Origin: Ceratopteris richardii
Taxonomy: Eukaryota > Streptophyta > Polypodiopsida > Polypodiales > Pteridaceae
Length of the DNA: 64,000 nucleotides
Assembly: GCA_020310875.1 (NCBI GenBank)
Contig: CM035406.1
Coordinates: forward strand, 81,754,355-81,818,354
Reading direction: 5' to 3'
In this document: positions 11,584 to 22,952 of the stretch, piece by piece
Layout of the letters: each line of letters starts with the position of its first letter
Numbering within the stretch: the stretch's first letter is position 1
Position numbers and translations under genes: made by a program
The notes under the pieces: model-generated
Seen by the model: the letters and a program-made list of their open reading frames with translations, nothing else
Databases searched by the model: none
What the model was told of the DNA's origin: nothing

Positions 11584-11910
11584 TTGTTTACAAATATTAA
11601 GTATCAAATACCTATGAAGGTATTAAGCCATATGTAAAATGGGAGGATCAAATTTATCGCGAATATTTTGAAAGATGCATTAATAGTTTTAAAAGATGGA
11701 CAGACAAAGAGTGTTCATTCAATGCAAGTTCTTGTTCTTACCTTATCTAAAGTAAGAATAAAAACCTGCATTGAATAGACACTTTTTTTCCGCCCATCCT
11801 TTAAAATTATTTTTCTATCCTTCAGAATCTTCGAGATAAATTTGCTCCTCATATTTTACATATCACTTAATACCTGCATAGCTAAGTGATACTTAATATT
11901 TGTATTCAAA
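11584..11910. mobile_element. Foldback (MITE-like) element, copy 2
   Basis: The counterpart of the 10976-11304 hairpin in the second 607-bp unit. It runs from TTGTTTACAAATATTAAG to CTTAATATTTGTATTCAAA, with the same short central loop (CCTTATCTAAAG). Arm mismatches differ between the copies, so the duplication is not very recent. Confidence 0.75.
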
Positions 11911-12062
11911 AGAGTTAGCAGCACAGGTATTAGGTCGACTAAAATAGGAGAAACATATGTGTCAAGAAGATTCTAAAGGTTGGGTGGAAAATTCTAAAGG
12001 CTAGATGGACAAAACATCTTCATTCGATATAGGTATGTATAATTTGACCTTACTCTCATAAC

Positions 12063-12352
<290 letters not shown>

Positions 12353-12439
12353 AAATTGAAAATTATACCTTAATAGTGTCCAAACAGATAGATTACGCCA
12401 TCCAAAACAATTTTGAAGATTGAAAATAAGTAGGCTTGC

Positions 12440-14090
12440 ACTTAGTCATGTGAAACGAGTTCCTTCATATACATGCTCTAGACATTCCTCTCGAAGATAT
12501 TTCTCATTTTTAGAAATAGCAACGCTCGCACTGTCATTTTGATACCAATCCTCAATAAAATCTGCCATGTCATCATCTTCATCATTGTTGCATAAATCTT
12601 GTACTTTATCTTCTTTTGAATATAGATCTTTCAACCTTGCATATTCCATAGGATCACTTTTGGGTAGCCTCCTCGTAGAAGCTTCTGATAAATGAGGTCT
12701 TACAAGCAATTGTGAATGGTTTGGAGGAATATCATTAACATCATACGTTGGAATCTACACATATAAATAAAATTCATTAGTATTCCATAAATGAATAAAA
12801 AGTAAACTTTAAACATAAAATTAAATATATAAGCTATTAAATATGGATAGGAAATTTTTATTCTCTCTAGCTAAAAGGTGCTCTTAGAGGTCCACGCCAT
12901 CCGTAATTCACTAATAGTTCATCAGCAGCATGTAATGTAGTAATAGCATTGACAACTATGTATCTTGATACATCTCTACTCATGTATGGTGATTCATGAC
13001 TATTTTCATGCTCCTCAAATGTGCAATTAGCCCTTCAACTATTATGTAACTCTCGACTACTATTTATTAAACCTGCTATTTTTCCATGTGTGTAAGGTCT
13101 TCCATCGATATATAATCTTTTATTTTCTACATGTAAAATCCTTCTACTAGTAAGGGATGCTGCGTTCAAGCATATTCCATAAGTACTCATGCTTTGAACA
13201 TAATGTGAAAGTCGATGCCAATCTCCTCATCGATATATAGGACCACAAAATGACATAAGAGTGACTTCAGAGTTCAAAGGCACATACAAATCCTCTACAA
13301 TAAAGAGACCACCACTAGCATTAGTAATAGTGGACGGAGCAATCATATAGCGATTACCCCAAAAGTTGAAAACCTCTCCATCTAAAGAAAGTGGTCCTCT
13401 ATTCCATCCTCCATATCTTCTTCTATAATATGTTTGTAGTAGAGAACGATCAGAGCTAGCAATGGATAATCTCCAGCCCTTTCAATCTCTAAACCAGGAG
13501 GTAGAGGACTTCTAGAAACCTCTGCTTGTAATTGATGAACAACAAGTCCATGACATGTACGAGGTATATTAACATTATAAGAAAAATTATCATCATCATC
13601 ATCATCGAGCAAATATTCGTGTATATCAATAGTAATTTGATTTTGTATATGGTATTTAAATAAAATAATGACAGTAATCTATATAAAAAATACATATCCA
13701 AGCATTATCATGTTAACTAGGTGATGGTGCAGGCTCAAAAGTACCATACTCTGCCTCATATTCAATACATTCCAATCGTGGTCTTCGATACGTGCCATAG
13801 CAAGAGTTACACCAACATATAATATGCTCTTGATAGTAAACTTCATCATAATTCCTATCAGAGGACACATGTGAAGTTGTTGCATTGATAGGAGGTGATG
13901 GAGTACCCTCTGATTGATCAGAATCTGATTATAATAAGAAACAAAAAAATAGATAAGTTATGCATCAATGAAATATATTTAAAATCAAATGTTTGATATA
14001 CTTACAGTATTTAGTCGTTGTACGATGAGGAGACGGTGGTCAAGTTCCATCTGATTGATCAAAATCTACAAATAATGGTATTTGATATTA
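12440..14090 (-). pseudogene. Decayed SET-domain-like gene, exon-like pieces
   Basis: Reading the minus strand from right to left, exon-like pieces appear. First is an acidic/Ser-Pro segment with DQSEGTPSPP near 13910. Next is a Cys-containing segment (IICWCNSCYGTYRR) near 13825-13785, then a PPGLEIERAGDYPLLAL segment near 13500-13440. A SET-like stretch follows: GGLFIVEDLYVPL and SFCGPIY near 13315-13240, HGKIAGLINSS near 13095-13065, NCTFEEHE near 13033, and DELLVNYGWRGP near 12915-12880. An acidic C-terminal piece lies at 12446-12709. The pattern GLF...G, IN.S...NC, ELL.NYGW matches the SET N- and C-terminal motifs. Frame changes and a stop after the IN.S motif show decay. The order of pieces is consistent with introns. 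It could be a host gene or a fragment carried by a transposon. Confidence 0.5.
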
Positions 14091-14091
14091 A

Positions 14092-14420
14092 TAATCTGAT
14101 TATTTACATACATAAACATTCACATGTACATATTTACACATGCACACATATTCACATATACACATTTACACAGACACATATTCATATATACACAAATACA
14201 CATTATTCTGGGATAAATGCATGTATTTTGTATGAATGAGTGTATATGCATGCATGTGTGTGTACGTATATATGTGGATATGTATATGTGTGTTTATGTT
14301 AGATGTATATATATGTGTATATGTATGCATATATGTATGCGTATATGTTTGCACATATATGTGTATGTGGGTATGTGTATGTGTATGTGTGTGTATATAT
14401 GTGTATGTATTCTGATTTTT
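14092..14420. repeat. CACATA / TATGTG compound microsatellite
   Basis: Imperfect CACATA, ACACAT and then TATGTG/TGTATA repeats on both sides of a short unique patch (about 14200-14225). Both strands show low-complexity open frames that are not genes. Confidence 0.9.
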
Positions 14421-14459
14421 TGTTTTTGTGTTTGAGATTAAATTAACAGGAGATATTGT

Positions 14460-14729
14460 ATGGTGGAAAAAAATAAGAGGCGACCTAACATACCACCTCA
14501 GATGTGGCTTTTTCTTTGTAGACAACTATGTCTTCAAGAGTCATTTGCTCAGCAGAAGGTATACAAATTAATAGTTTATATTTATAATTTTTATATATTT
14601 TACAAATTTTTTACATTTAATTTATGTTTTTCTTTTTTCTTAAATAAATAGGTTGCTGCAAAGAAGAGAGTTGAGTCGGGCCATACATCGCACCTAGGCC
14701 AGATGGGCCATCATGGTTTTGTAGCCACA
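14460..14729 (+). pseudogene. Exon-like pieces of a plant En/Spm-type transposase-related protein
   Basis: The first piece reads RRPNIPPQMWLFLCRQLC...QQK and ends at a GTATAC donor-like site near 14558. The second begins after AATAG near 14652 and reads VAAKKRVESGHTSHLGQMGHHGF, ending at a strong GTAAGT donor-like site at about 14730. The combination W..LC followed by K.R....HT.LG...GF matches the short conserved region of the plant Ptta/En/Spm transposase-associated family (Transposase_24 type). Nothing recognisable follows before the unrelated minus-strand frame. It is probably a fragment of a CACTA-type DNA transposon. The assignment rests on a short motif. Confidence 0.4.
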
Positions 14730-15076
14730 TTTGTAAGTATATGTGTTATTGTGAGTATATTTTTTATTTAAGTTAAATGTTTTAGTTCCTTTGGGAAATA
14801 TTGGTCTATTTTGGTAAGTGTAGGAAATTTTTAGTTCTTTAACCAATATCCAAAATCTTTGTCCCTCATCATTCACAAAAGTAAGGGATTCTCTAGGTTC
14901 ATGATAATTTTTTAGAAACATAATGTTCATGTGTGATGGAGCAGTCTCTAAGCGTGATTGTGTAGCCCAATAAACTCTCCTATTTTTGGATTCATATAGA
15001 GTAAAGTATCTAATTGATCACAAGTAATTTTAATTACTTGTTCTTTATGAGTGCAAATAGATTGACCTCTAGGGGT
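14694..15076 (-). pseudogene. Unrecognised open frame, downstream part (left of element A')
   Basis: Minus-strand coding-like sequence running from the A' insertion point leftwards. It reads TPRGQSICTHKEQ, then KITCDQLDTLLYMNPKIGEF, and further on HEPRESLTFVNDEGQRFW. It continues the frame found at 21334-21774 on the other side of the element. I do not recognise the family, and a decayed mobile-element protein is possible. It is broken, with a small number of breaks. Confidence 0.4.
15072..15076. repeat. Target-site duplication of element A', left copy (GGGGT)
   Basis: GGGGT at 15072-15076 recurs at 21329-21333, immediately outside the two A' LTRs. Confidence 0.92.
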
Positions 15077-16131
15077 TGTTGGAAAGATGGATGGATTCTC
15101 CAAGAGACTGAGTAGGTACTACTAAAACCTGCTTTGTACTAGCCCTCTTTTGCTTCAGACTTGATGAGTATACCTCCTTAGCTTTCCAATGACATCATAA
15201 AATGCCCTATGTACTTTGGAAATGATGTGTGCAATGATTGAACCAAAACAGATAACTTTGAAACTCACAAACTCAAGAAAACCTTCTATTTATGTCTTGA
15301 CACCTGCTGAGTATTTTGCTCAGTATGACCAGCACAATAGGAATTGAAAACTTTCCTTTTAGGGGTATCTAATTAGCTTAGTAAGCTAACTATTCCAAGT
15401 GGAATGATGTATAAAGATAAACTATGCTAAGAGAAATCAATTTAGCAAGTTAAGTTATACCCCCAATTTTTTAGGACTGTAGCAGATATTGACCAGTGAC
15501 CACCTCGACGCGTATTTCTCTGAGCTCGCTGAATAGAATCTCTTCAAACGTTTAACTATGTAGAAAACTTTGAGCTGAATCCAAAAAGCTTTGAATCAAT
15601 GAATTTGATGGAGAAATGACTGAGATATGCACTTCACAAGTTGATAGACTTTTGCGTAGTATGACAGAGAACTCAGAAATGAACAATGTGAATGTATGTA
15701 TTAATGAACACTTGTATACAAATCCATTGGCATGAAAAGCATTGACTAATGGTATAGATAGGTGTGGGCTAGAGTATAGGCCTCACACACACTCAAAATC
15801 ACTCATGAGAAGCTTGGGAGTGATGAGTTCCACCCGTGACTTTTCCATGTCCATTTTTATAAGGAATGAGTAAAATTTGAATTCAAATTCAAACTTTTGG
15901 CTCCCTATGATCAAGCTCCTATATCCTAGGAGATATTCCTTCAATCAAAGAGCTGCCTTTTCCACGAATCCTTTTGGTAGGTGATTACAAAAGATTCCAA
16001 GTCGATTTGACTTTTACAAAGAGATAAAGTGGTAATTAACCACTAGCAATGGTTCCTATGCTTCTTCACATATGTAGGGTCTTCAAGATACCTTTCAAGC
16101 CAAATGTGTAGGCTTGTGATTTACACCAACG
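15077..16131 (-). repeat. Element A' 3' LTR
   Basis: 1,055 bp. On the plus strand it begins TGTTGGAAAGATGGATGG and ends TTACACCAACG. It contains a 16-bp palindrome (AATTTGAATTCAAATT, 15874-15889) just upstream, in element sense, of a TATA-like TTATAAAA. Confidence 0.92.
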
Positions 16132-19100
16132 GCTCCCCCTCAAGCCAAACATTTTGGCTTGGTCTTCATATTCAATCTTCATGTATATCCTGCAATCCAA
16201 TCATTGCTTTGAACCTGCAAAGTTTGGCTCCATCCAAAGCTTTAGTCAACAAATCTGTACATCGCATGTTGGTTCATACATAGGTTAGTTGAATGTCTTT
16301 GCTAATCAACTTCTCTCTCGCATAATGATAATGGACCTCTATATGTTTGGTCCTAGCATGATAGATAGGATTAGCTGCAAGGTGAAGTGAACTTGTATTA
16401 TCTCCAAAGATAATTAGTGACCTAGTATATAATCCCAATTTCTAGAGGTGCTCCTCCTATCATCCTTACATCCTGCCCAATATGCATCTGAATAATTTTG
16501 ATATCAATATCCGAAGTGTAAGGGAAATACAAACCATGGTTTTGTGTACCCTTGAGATACTTCAAGATTCTCTTGGCAGCCTCTAAGTGAGGTATCCTTG
16601 GCTTGTGCATAAACTGACTTAGCACACTAACTCCATATGCAATATCTATCCTTGTTAAGGTAGTATAGTTCAAGCTACCCACCATACTTTGATAACATGT
16701 AATGTCATTGACTTCATCACCTTCATGGGCACTTAGTTTTAGGTTTACCTCCATTGGAGTACTTGCTACTTTGGCATCCTGCAAGTGAAACTTTTTCAAC
16801 ATATCCTGGATGTATTTTTTCTGACTAATGTATATCCCTGAATTAGTGTAGACTAATTCAAGCCCAAGAAAATACTTCAATAGACCAAGATCATTGATCT
16901 TGAACTCCTTCATCATCTGGCTCTTAATTTGTCTGATTCCATTTACATCATTACCTGTAATTATGATGTCATCAACATAAACACAAAGGTATATTACCTC
17001 TTAATTACTTTTCTTGGTGAATAGAGAAGTATCTGCCTTGCTCATAACAAATCCTTGGTCTTGGAGATATGTAGTTAACCTCTAATTCCATGCTCTAGGT
17101 GCCTGCTTCAATCCATATAAACCCTTTTTTAATTTGTAAACATATGTTACCTTCTTAGGGTCGTCATAGCTAGGAGGTTGTGACGTATATACCTCCTCTG
17201 AGATCCATCCATTCAAGAAAGTTTTCTTGACATCCAATTGGTACATATTCCAATTTTTTGATGCAGCCACACTTACCAACACTTTGATTGTTGGCATTTT
17301 GGCTACAGGAGAAAATGTCTCTTCATAGTCAATGCCTTGGGTTTGTCCAAAACCCTTGGCTACCAATCTGGCTTTGTACCTATTAATTCTGCCATCAGAA
17401 TTTCTTTGAAGTTTATAGATCCATCTAGATCCTATTACCTTCATGGAGTCCTTCTTGGGTACTAACTCCCATGTGTCACTCTCCTTAAGTGCTTCAATCT
17501 CCTCATCCATTGCTTCTTTCCATTCTGATTTGGTTATGGCTTCTTCATATGATCCTGGTTCTTCATTTGACAAATCTTTGGCAAGATAAACAGAATGTTT
17601 AGTAACAAGAGATGTATCATACCCATATCTGATAGGTATTTTGCTTTCTCTTTGTGATCTTTTGATTGATTGAGTTGAAGATTCAGGTATGTCTTCAAGC
17701 TTCTTCATCTTCATTTTGCCCTTGGACTTCCATGCCTTGAACTCTTCAAGGTTGATAGTATCTTCATCATCTGAGCTTGAATCTTCATTCTGAGTAGGTT
17801 CCTCCTTTGCAAGACTTGGAAACTCCTCTTCCAAATCATAGGGTAATTTAACCTTCCTGCATTCATTCTCATACCAAGAATCATTTTCATCAAAGACAAC
17901 ATCTCTGCTTACCATGAATCCCTTATTGGTAGGGTTATAAAACCTGTAACCTTTTTGATTTAGATCATACCCAATAAAGATGCACTTTTCAGCCTTTGGG
18001 TCTAGTTTACCTCTTATCTGAGAAGGAATGTGTACATATGCTACACATCCAAATATCCTGCAATGGTCAAGTGAGGGTCTCTTACCATGCCATGCTTCAT
18101 AGGGTGTCATGCCATCAAGAGACTTAGATGGTAACCTGATTATGAGGTAAGTGGCAGTAGAAACACTCTCTGCCTATAGATAGTTAGGTAACTTTTTCTC
18201 ATTCAACATAGATCTAGTTGCCTCAACAATTAACCTATTTTTTCTCTCAGCTACCCCATTCTATTCAGGGGAATACCTTGTGGTTATTTCTCTTATGATG
18301 CCTCTATCTTGCAAGAAGTTTTCAAACTCATTTGAGAAGTACTCACCTCCTCCATCTGACCTTAGCCTCTTCAAATTCCTTCCTGTCTGATTTTCAACTA
18401 GTGCAAGATATTTTTTAAAGCAATTAAACACCTCATCCTTGTGCTTCATGAAGTACAATACGGTCCATCTGCTATAATCATCTATAAAAGATACATAGTA
18501 CCTTGAACCTGAGACTGAGGGGTCCTTGCTTGGTCCCCATACATCTGTGTGGACAAGCTCTAGGTAGTCTTCATGCATGTAGCCTTTCCTTGAGAAGGGT
18601 AACCTGTGAGACTTCCCAAATTGACAAGCACCACCATTATAAATCATATGTTCCTTGGATACATTAGGTATTTCAAGCACACATCGGTCCCTGCATATTT
18701 GCTTCAAAGTTCTTTCTCCTATATGCCCTAATCTTTTGTGCCAAATATCAAGCTCTGAAAGTGTTTGATCTTTATAACTGTATAGTGCAATATTCTTTGT
18801 GTCTTCTAACTCAAAAGTGAAAAGTCTGCCTGATTTTTCTCCTTTAGCAATCCTCTTGAACCCATGTCTTGGATCCTCCACAAATGCTCCATATTGGTTG
18901 AATCTAACCTGCAAACCTTTCTCCACAATCTGTCCAACACTCATCAAATTTTTGGTAATGGTTGGTACATAGAGTACCCTACTGAACAAATTCTGATTTC
19001 CATCACAAGTCTTAACATTTCCAACTTTAACTACTGAATGCTTGGTGTCATCACTTGTTTGGACTTGATGCTTACCTTTTGGTTCCTCAAGATCAGAGAG

Positions 19101-20272
19101 TAGTGCTACATTGCCAGACACATGATTTGAGCACCCTGAGTCAATGTAGAATAGGTGGTCATCATTTGTACCTGATTTTGAAGTCATGTTCATGATCAAG
19201 AGAGAATCATCCTGCTCTTCTGTATAGTTGTTGTAGTCCTTTCTGGATTTGAATCCTCCTTGGTAGTTGCCATTGTAATTATTGTTGTAATTTTTGTTGT
19301 AGTTGTTGTTGTAGCCTTGGTGATGGTTGAATCTACCTCTTGACTATGAGTATCCACCTCTTTGGTATCCTCTTCCTCTCTGATTTTTGTAATTCCTGAA
19401 ACACTCATCTATAGTATGATTTGATAAACCACAAATGTTGCATGGTGAGGAGTTATAGGATCTCCCCCCACCTTGCTTACCTCCTCTGCCCCTTCCTCTT
19501 GATGATCTTCCTCTTCCTGTATAGTTGGCTTGGGAGGTAGAGCCTTCATCTTTCACCTTCTTGCTCTTGCCTTTATCTTTAGACTTCTTATCAGTGTATA
19601 GGGCAGAAGAGTTATTACCTTTGGAAATATCTCCATTCTTGTTGAGCTTTGCTTCATGAGTAAACAATTGCCCCATGAGAATTGTGAGATCTGGTATTTG
19701 CATGTCCATGTAAAGGTCCAAGGCACTGGTGACGCTTTCCCATTTGTCATCAGCCTTGATCCCATTGATCACTTGCCTTACAATCTACTCTTCTTTGATC
19801 TCTTCCCCTATGCTTTCTAGCTGATATGCTACATCTTTAATGTTGGTTACAAATTCTGAAACAACTTGCTTAGGTTGCTTCCTTAATGTTGTGAATTCAA
19901 TCCACAACTGATTTTCCCTAGCCCTTGTATTTGAGGAAAAATATGATGACAAGGTTTCCCAAGTCTCTTGGGATGTCTTAAAATTTCTAATATATGGCAA
20001 AAGAAAATCAGAGATGGAGTTGAGTAAATAAGACCTTGCCAATGCATCCTTAGCACACCATGTGTTGAGCTTTTCATGTTCGTCCTTCGTTGGTAATCCT
20101 CTTGTTTTGAATGAGGGCAATTCCTCATCTCCTGAGATGTATCCATAGAGACTCCTTCCTTGTAAGTAGGTTTTCATTCTTAGAGACCATGCTTGATAGT
20201 TGTTCCTGTCCAATTTATCAATAAATGAAGGAAAACCATCTCCCATTTTACCTTAGTTTGCTCTGATACCAC
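16132..20272 (-). mobile_element. Element A' internal region (gag-pol)
   Basis: In element sense, Gag begins MGDGFPSFIDKLDRNN near 20246. A CCHC knuckle ([14 protein letters not shown]) lies near 19440 within an RG/N-rich tail. The protease motif YIDSGCSNH is near 19145. Integrase blocks [10 protein letters not shown] and [10 protein letters not shown] lie at about 18350-18560. The integrase C-terminal region and linker lie near 17600-18100. Reverse transcriptase covers about 16930-17550, and an incomplete RNase H region lies near the polypurine tract. Several breaks. Confidence 0.88.
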
Positions 20273-21328
20273 TGTTGGAAAGATGGATGGATGCTCTAAG
20301 AGACTGAGTAGGTACTACTAAACCCTGCTTTGTACCAGCCCTCTTTTGCTTCAGACTTGATGAGTAGACCTCCTTAGCTTTCCAATGAATTCATAAAATG
20401 CCCTATGTACTTTGGAAATGATGTGTGCAATGATTGAACCAAAACAAATAACTTTGAAACTCACAAACTGAAGAAAACCTTCTATTTATGTCTTGACACC
20501 TGCTGGGTATTTTGCTCAATATGACCAGCACAGTAGAAATTGAAAAAATTCCTTTTAGGGGTATCTAATTAGCTTAGTAAGCTAACTATTCCAAGTGGAA
20601 TTATGTAAAAAGATAAACTATGCTAAGAGAAATCAATTTAGCAAGTTAAACTATACCCCTGATTTTTTAGGACTCTAGCAGATATTGACCAGTGATCACC
20701 TCGATGCATATTTCTCTAAAATGGCTGAATAGAATCTCTTCAAAAATTTAATAGTATGTAGAAAACGTCGAGCTGAATCCAACAAGCTTTGAATCACTGA
20801 ATTTGATGGAGAAATGATTGAGATATGCACTTCACAAGTTGACAGACTTTTGAGTAGTATGACAGAGAACTCAGAAATGAACAATGTGAATGTATGTATT
20901 AATGAACACTTGTATACAAATCCATTGGCATGAAAATCATTGCCTAATGGTATAGATAGGTGTGGGCTAGAGTATAGGTTTCACGCACACTCAGAATCAC
21001 TGATGAGAAGCTCGGGAGTGATGAGTTCTACCCGTGACTTTTCCATGTCCATTTGTATAAGGAATGAGTAAATTTGAATTCAAATTCAAACTTTTGGCTC
21101 CCTATGATCAAGCTCCTATATCCTAGGAGATATTCCTTCAATCAAGGAGCTACCCTTTCCACGAATCCTTTTGGTAGGTGATTACAAAAGATTCCAAGTC
21201 AATTTGACTTTTACAAAGAGATAAAGTGGTAATTAACCACTAGCAATGGTTCCTATGCTTCTTCACATATGTAGGGTCTTCAAGATATCTTTCAAGCCAA
21301 ATGTGTAGGCTTGTGATTTACACCAACA
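20273..21328 (-). repeat. Element A' 5' LTR
   Basis: 1,056 bp, flanked on its left by the primer-binding site (GCTCTGATACCA on the plus strand) and on its right by the GGGGT duplication. It carries the same AATTTGAATTCAAATT palindrome at 21071-21086. Confidence 0.92.
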
Positions 21329-21333
21329 GGGGT
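21329..21333. repeat. Target-site duplication of element A', right copy (GGGGT)
   Basis: Matches 15072-15076. Removing the element and one copy leaves an uninterrupted reading frame on the minus strand across the site. Confidence 0.92.
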
Positions 21334-21774
21334 TAGGTTTCCTTCCTCCTCTATATCTTTCATTGGTTTTTTATTAGATAGTTCCCCTTGATCATTTATG
21401 TTTTCAAGGTCTAGAGTCACTATGTAAGTGGTTCCATCTCTCTCTATGCATTTGTCATCAACAAATTGGGTTATGGGAGTCATATTAAATAATGAATTTA
21501 TCCTCAATCTGGCTACATATCTTTGTAATCCATCCTTGTATATGTATGTTCAGAATCTTCTTGTGAATTCATATTTCATTATAGTCCTATAATCCTCTTC
21601 ATTTTCCTGTTCTTCTTGAGTTCTAATGGTTGGTTCTTGAGATGGAATTGTTTTAAAATTGTGAGAGTGGTTCAAATTAGAATTTGGTTCTGGTATCACC
21701 TTTCCCCCTCTCAATTTCATTATCAAGCAACTGTTTCCAAAAATTTGCGATTCCTTGAGCTCAAAAATTCCCAA
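21334..21774 (-). pseudogene. Unrecognised open frame, upstream part (right of element A')
   Basis: A minus-strand coding-like sequence with segments such as MKLRGGKVIPEPN, QEEQENEEDYRTIMKYEF, MTPITQFVDDKCIERDG and DIEEEGNLTP, the last ending exactly at the insertion site. Composition is acidic and hydrophilic, with no membrane segment or family motif that I know. The frame resumes beyond element A' at 15076, so this was one frame before the insertion. Mostly open but broken. It could be host or an older element of another class. Confidence 0.45.
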
Positions 21775-22497
21775 GAATTCGGGATTTTCTCAAGTTCAAA
21801 ATGTTTATAAAAATTCGTGATTTTTTAAAAAGGTTTCCAAACATTTGCAATAATTTCAGTTCAAGAGTTTCCAAAAATTCACAATTCTTTACGTTCAAAG
21901 GTTTCCAAACATTCGCGATTCTTTAAGTTCAAAAGCTTATAAAAATTTAGGATTCTTTAAGTTCAAGAGTTCCCAAAAATTTACGATTCTTTAACTTCAA
22001 AGGTTTCCAAACATTTGCGATTCTTTCAATTCAAAAGGTTCAAAGCATTCGTGATTCTTTAAGTTCAAGAGTTTCCAAAAAAATTGCCAATCTTTGAATT
22101 CAAGAGTTTCTAAAAGTTTGTGATTCTTTAAGTTCAAAGGTTTCCAAAGACTCACGATCCTTTAAGATCAAAAGCTTATAAAAAATCATGATTCTTTAAG
22201 TTCAAAATTTTCCAAAAATTCACGATTCTTTAAGTTCAAGAGTCTCCAAAAATTCATGATTCTTTAAGTTCAAGAATTTCCAAACATTCTTGATTCTTTC
22301 AATTCAAAAGATTTAAAGCATTCACGATTCTTTTAAGTTCAAGAGTTTCTAAAAAATTCGTGATTCTTTTAATTCGAGAGTATCCAAACATTCATGATTC
22401 TTCAAGTTCAAAAGCTTCCAAAAATTCGTGATTCTTTCCCTCTAGTTGACTTCAAAGATTCACGATTCTTTCAAGTTCTTTGAAAAATTCACAATTT
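21731..22497. repeat. Minisatellite, ~35-bp unit, about 22 copies
   Basis: Imperfect tandem repeats with the core GATTCTTTAAGTTCAA followed by AGTTTCCAAAAATTC. Unit length is about 34-36 bp and copies are diverged from each other, with variants TTTATAAAAATTC and TTTCCAAACATTC. It overlaps the start of the unrecognised minus-strand frame. I see no palindromic repeat or unique spacer that would make it an array of another kind. Confidence 0.88.
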
Positions 22498-22952
22498 GTT
22501 TTTTTTCAACTCTTTCTGATACTATTTTCTTAATGCATGTATGTTTTTTTACTATAATACGTTTACCTTATTCCTTCACCAATGTTTCATTACTTCTCTT
22601 AACCCAAAAAAAGTAATATTAATAAGGAAAGGCTGTGGTCAGAGATTCGTGCCTTCTTTTTGTCCACCTCACTCTAGAATGATCAAGATTTCACAATGAG
22701 TCATCTCTTTTCTTTGTTTGTCTCTTGATCGCTGTCGTGATGATTCCACTCATTCAAGTTCTTTGATGCATGTGACAGATCATGGAATTCACTTGTTTTC
22801 TTTGAACCACTACTGTATAGAGTGAAAGTGTATGTTGGAAAGTTTCTATTTTTCAAAAAAGGAAAGAACAAAAGCGTAAGAAAAGAGGCAGCTTCTAGGA
22901 GATCTCTCTCTTTGTTTTCCTTTTCGGGGGGAGATCGCATAGAGGAGAGGAG
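22498..22952. other. Unique-looking DNA left of the array; no recognised gene
   Basis: AT-rich, then a purine-rich stretch (AGAGGAGAGGAG) at the array insertion site. A 79-codon minus-strand open frame exists at 22701-22940 but has no recognisable motif, and I do not call it a gene. Confidence 0.5.
22948..22952. repeat. Target-site duplication of array A, left copy (AGGAG)
   Basis: AGGAG directly left of the first LTR. The matching copy is 33.4 kb away, at 56382-56386, outside the last LTR. Confidence 0.88.

Larger units (their letters stand above)
10903..12062. repeat. Two tandem copies of a ~607-bp unit, each holding a long hairpin element
   Basis: The segment beginning ATTTTCATATCTAGACCATT at 10903 recurs at 11510, a period of 607 bp. 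The parallel continues to the shared end CTTACTCTCATAACATGTGTA (about 11443 and 12049). The two copies are perhaps 90% alike. Each contains one long inverted-repeat element plus a shorter diverged third arm. No coding capacity is seen. The structure is a segmental tandem duplication of a region carrying a miniature foldback element. Confidence 0.85.
15077..21328 (-). mobile_element. Ty1/copia element A', full-length structure, single copy
   Basis: A 6,252-bp element read on the minus strand, with LTRs at 20273-21328 (5') and 15077-16131 (3'). The primer-binding site for initiator-Met tRNA lies at 20260-20271, a polypurine tract follows the internal region at about 16132-16150, and a perfect GGGGT target duplication flanks it. 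By eye the LTRs differ at about 5% of positions, so this insertion is older than element C and than array A, perhaps a few million years. It is a sister of family A: it shares the primer-binding site, the polypurine tract, LTR ends, protein sequence and part of the LTR. Broken, with several breaks. It interrupts an unrecognised minus-strand frame. Confidence 0.94.

Noticed and set aside
21731-22497. CRISPR-like periodicity
   Set aside because: The ~35-bp units are contiguous and diverged, without unique spacers, and the context is a plant nuclear genome.
22701-22940. 79-codon minus-strand open frame as a small gene
   Set aside because: No recognisable motif and no conservation evidence available; length is within chance for this composition.
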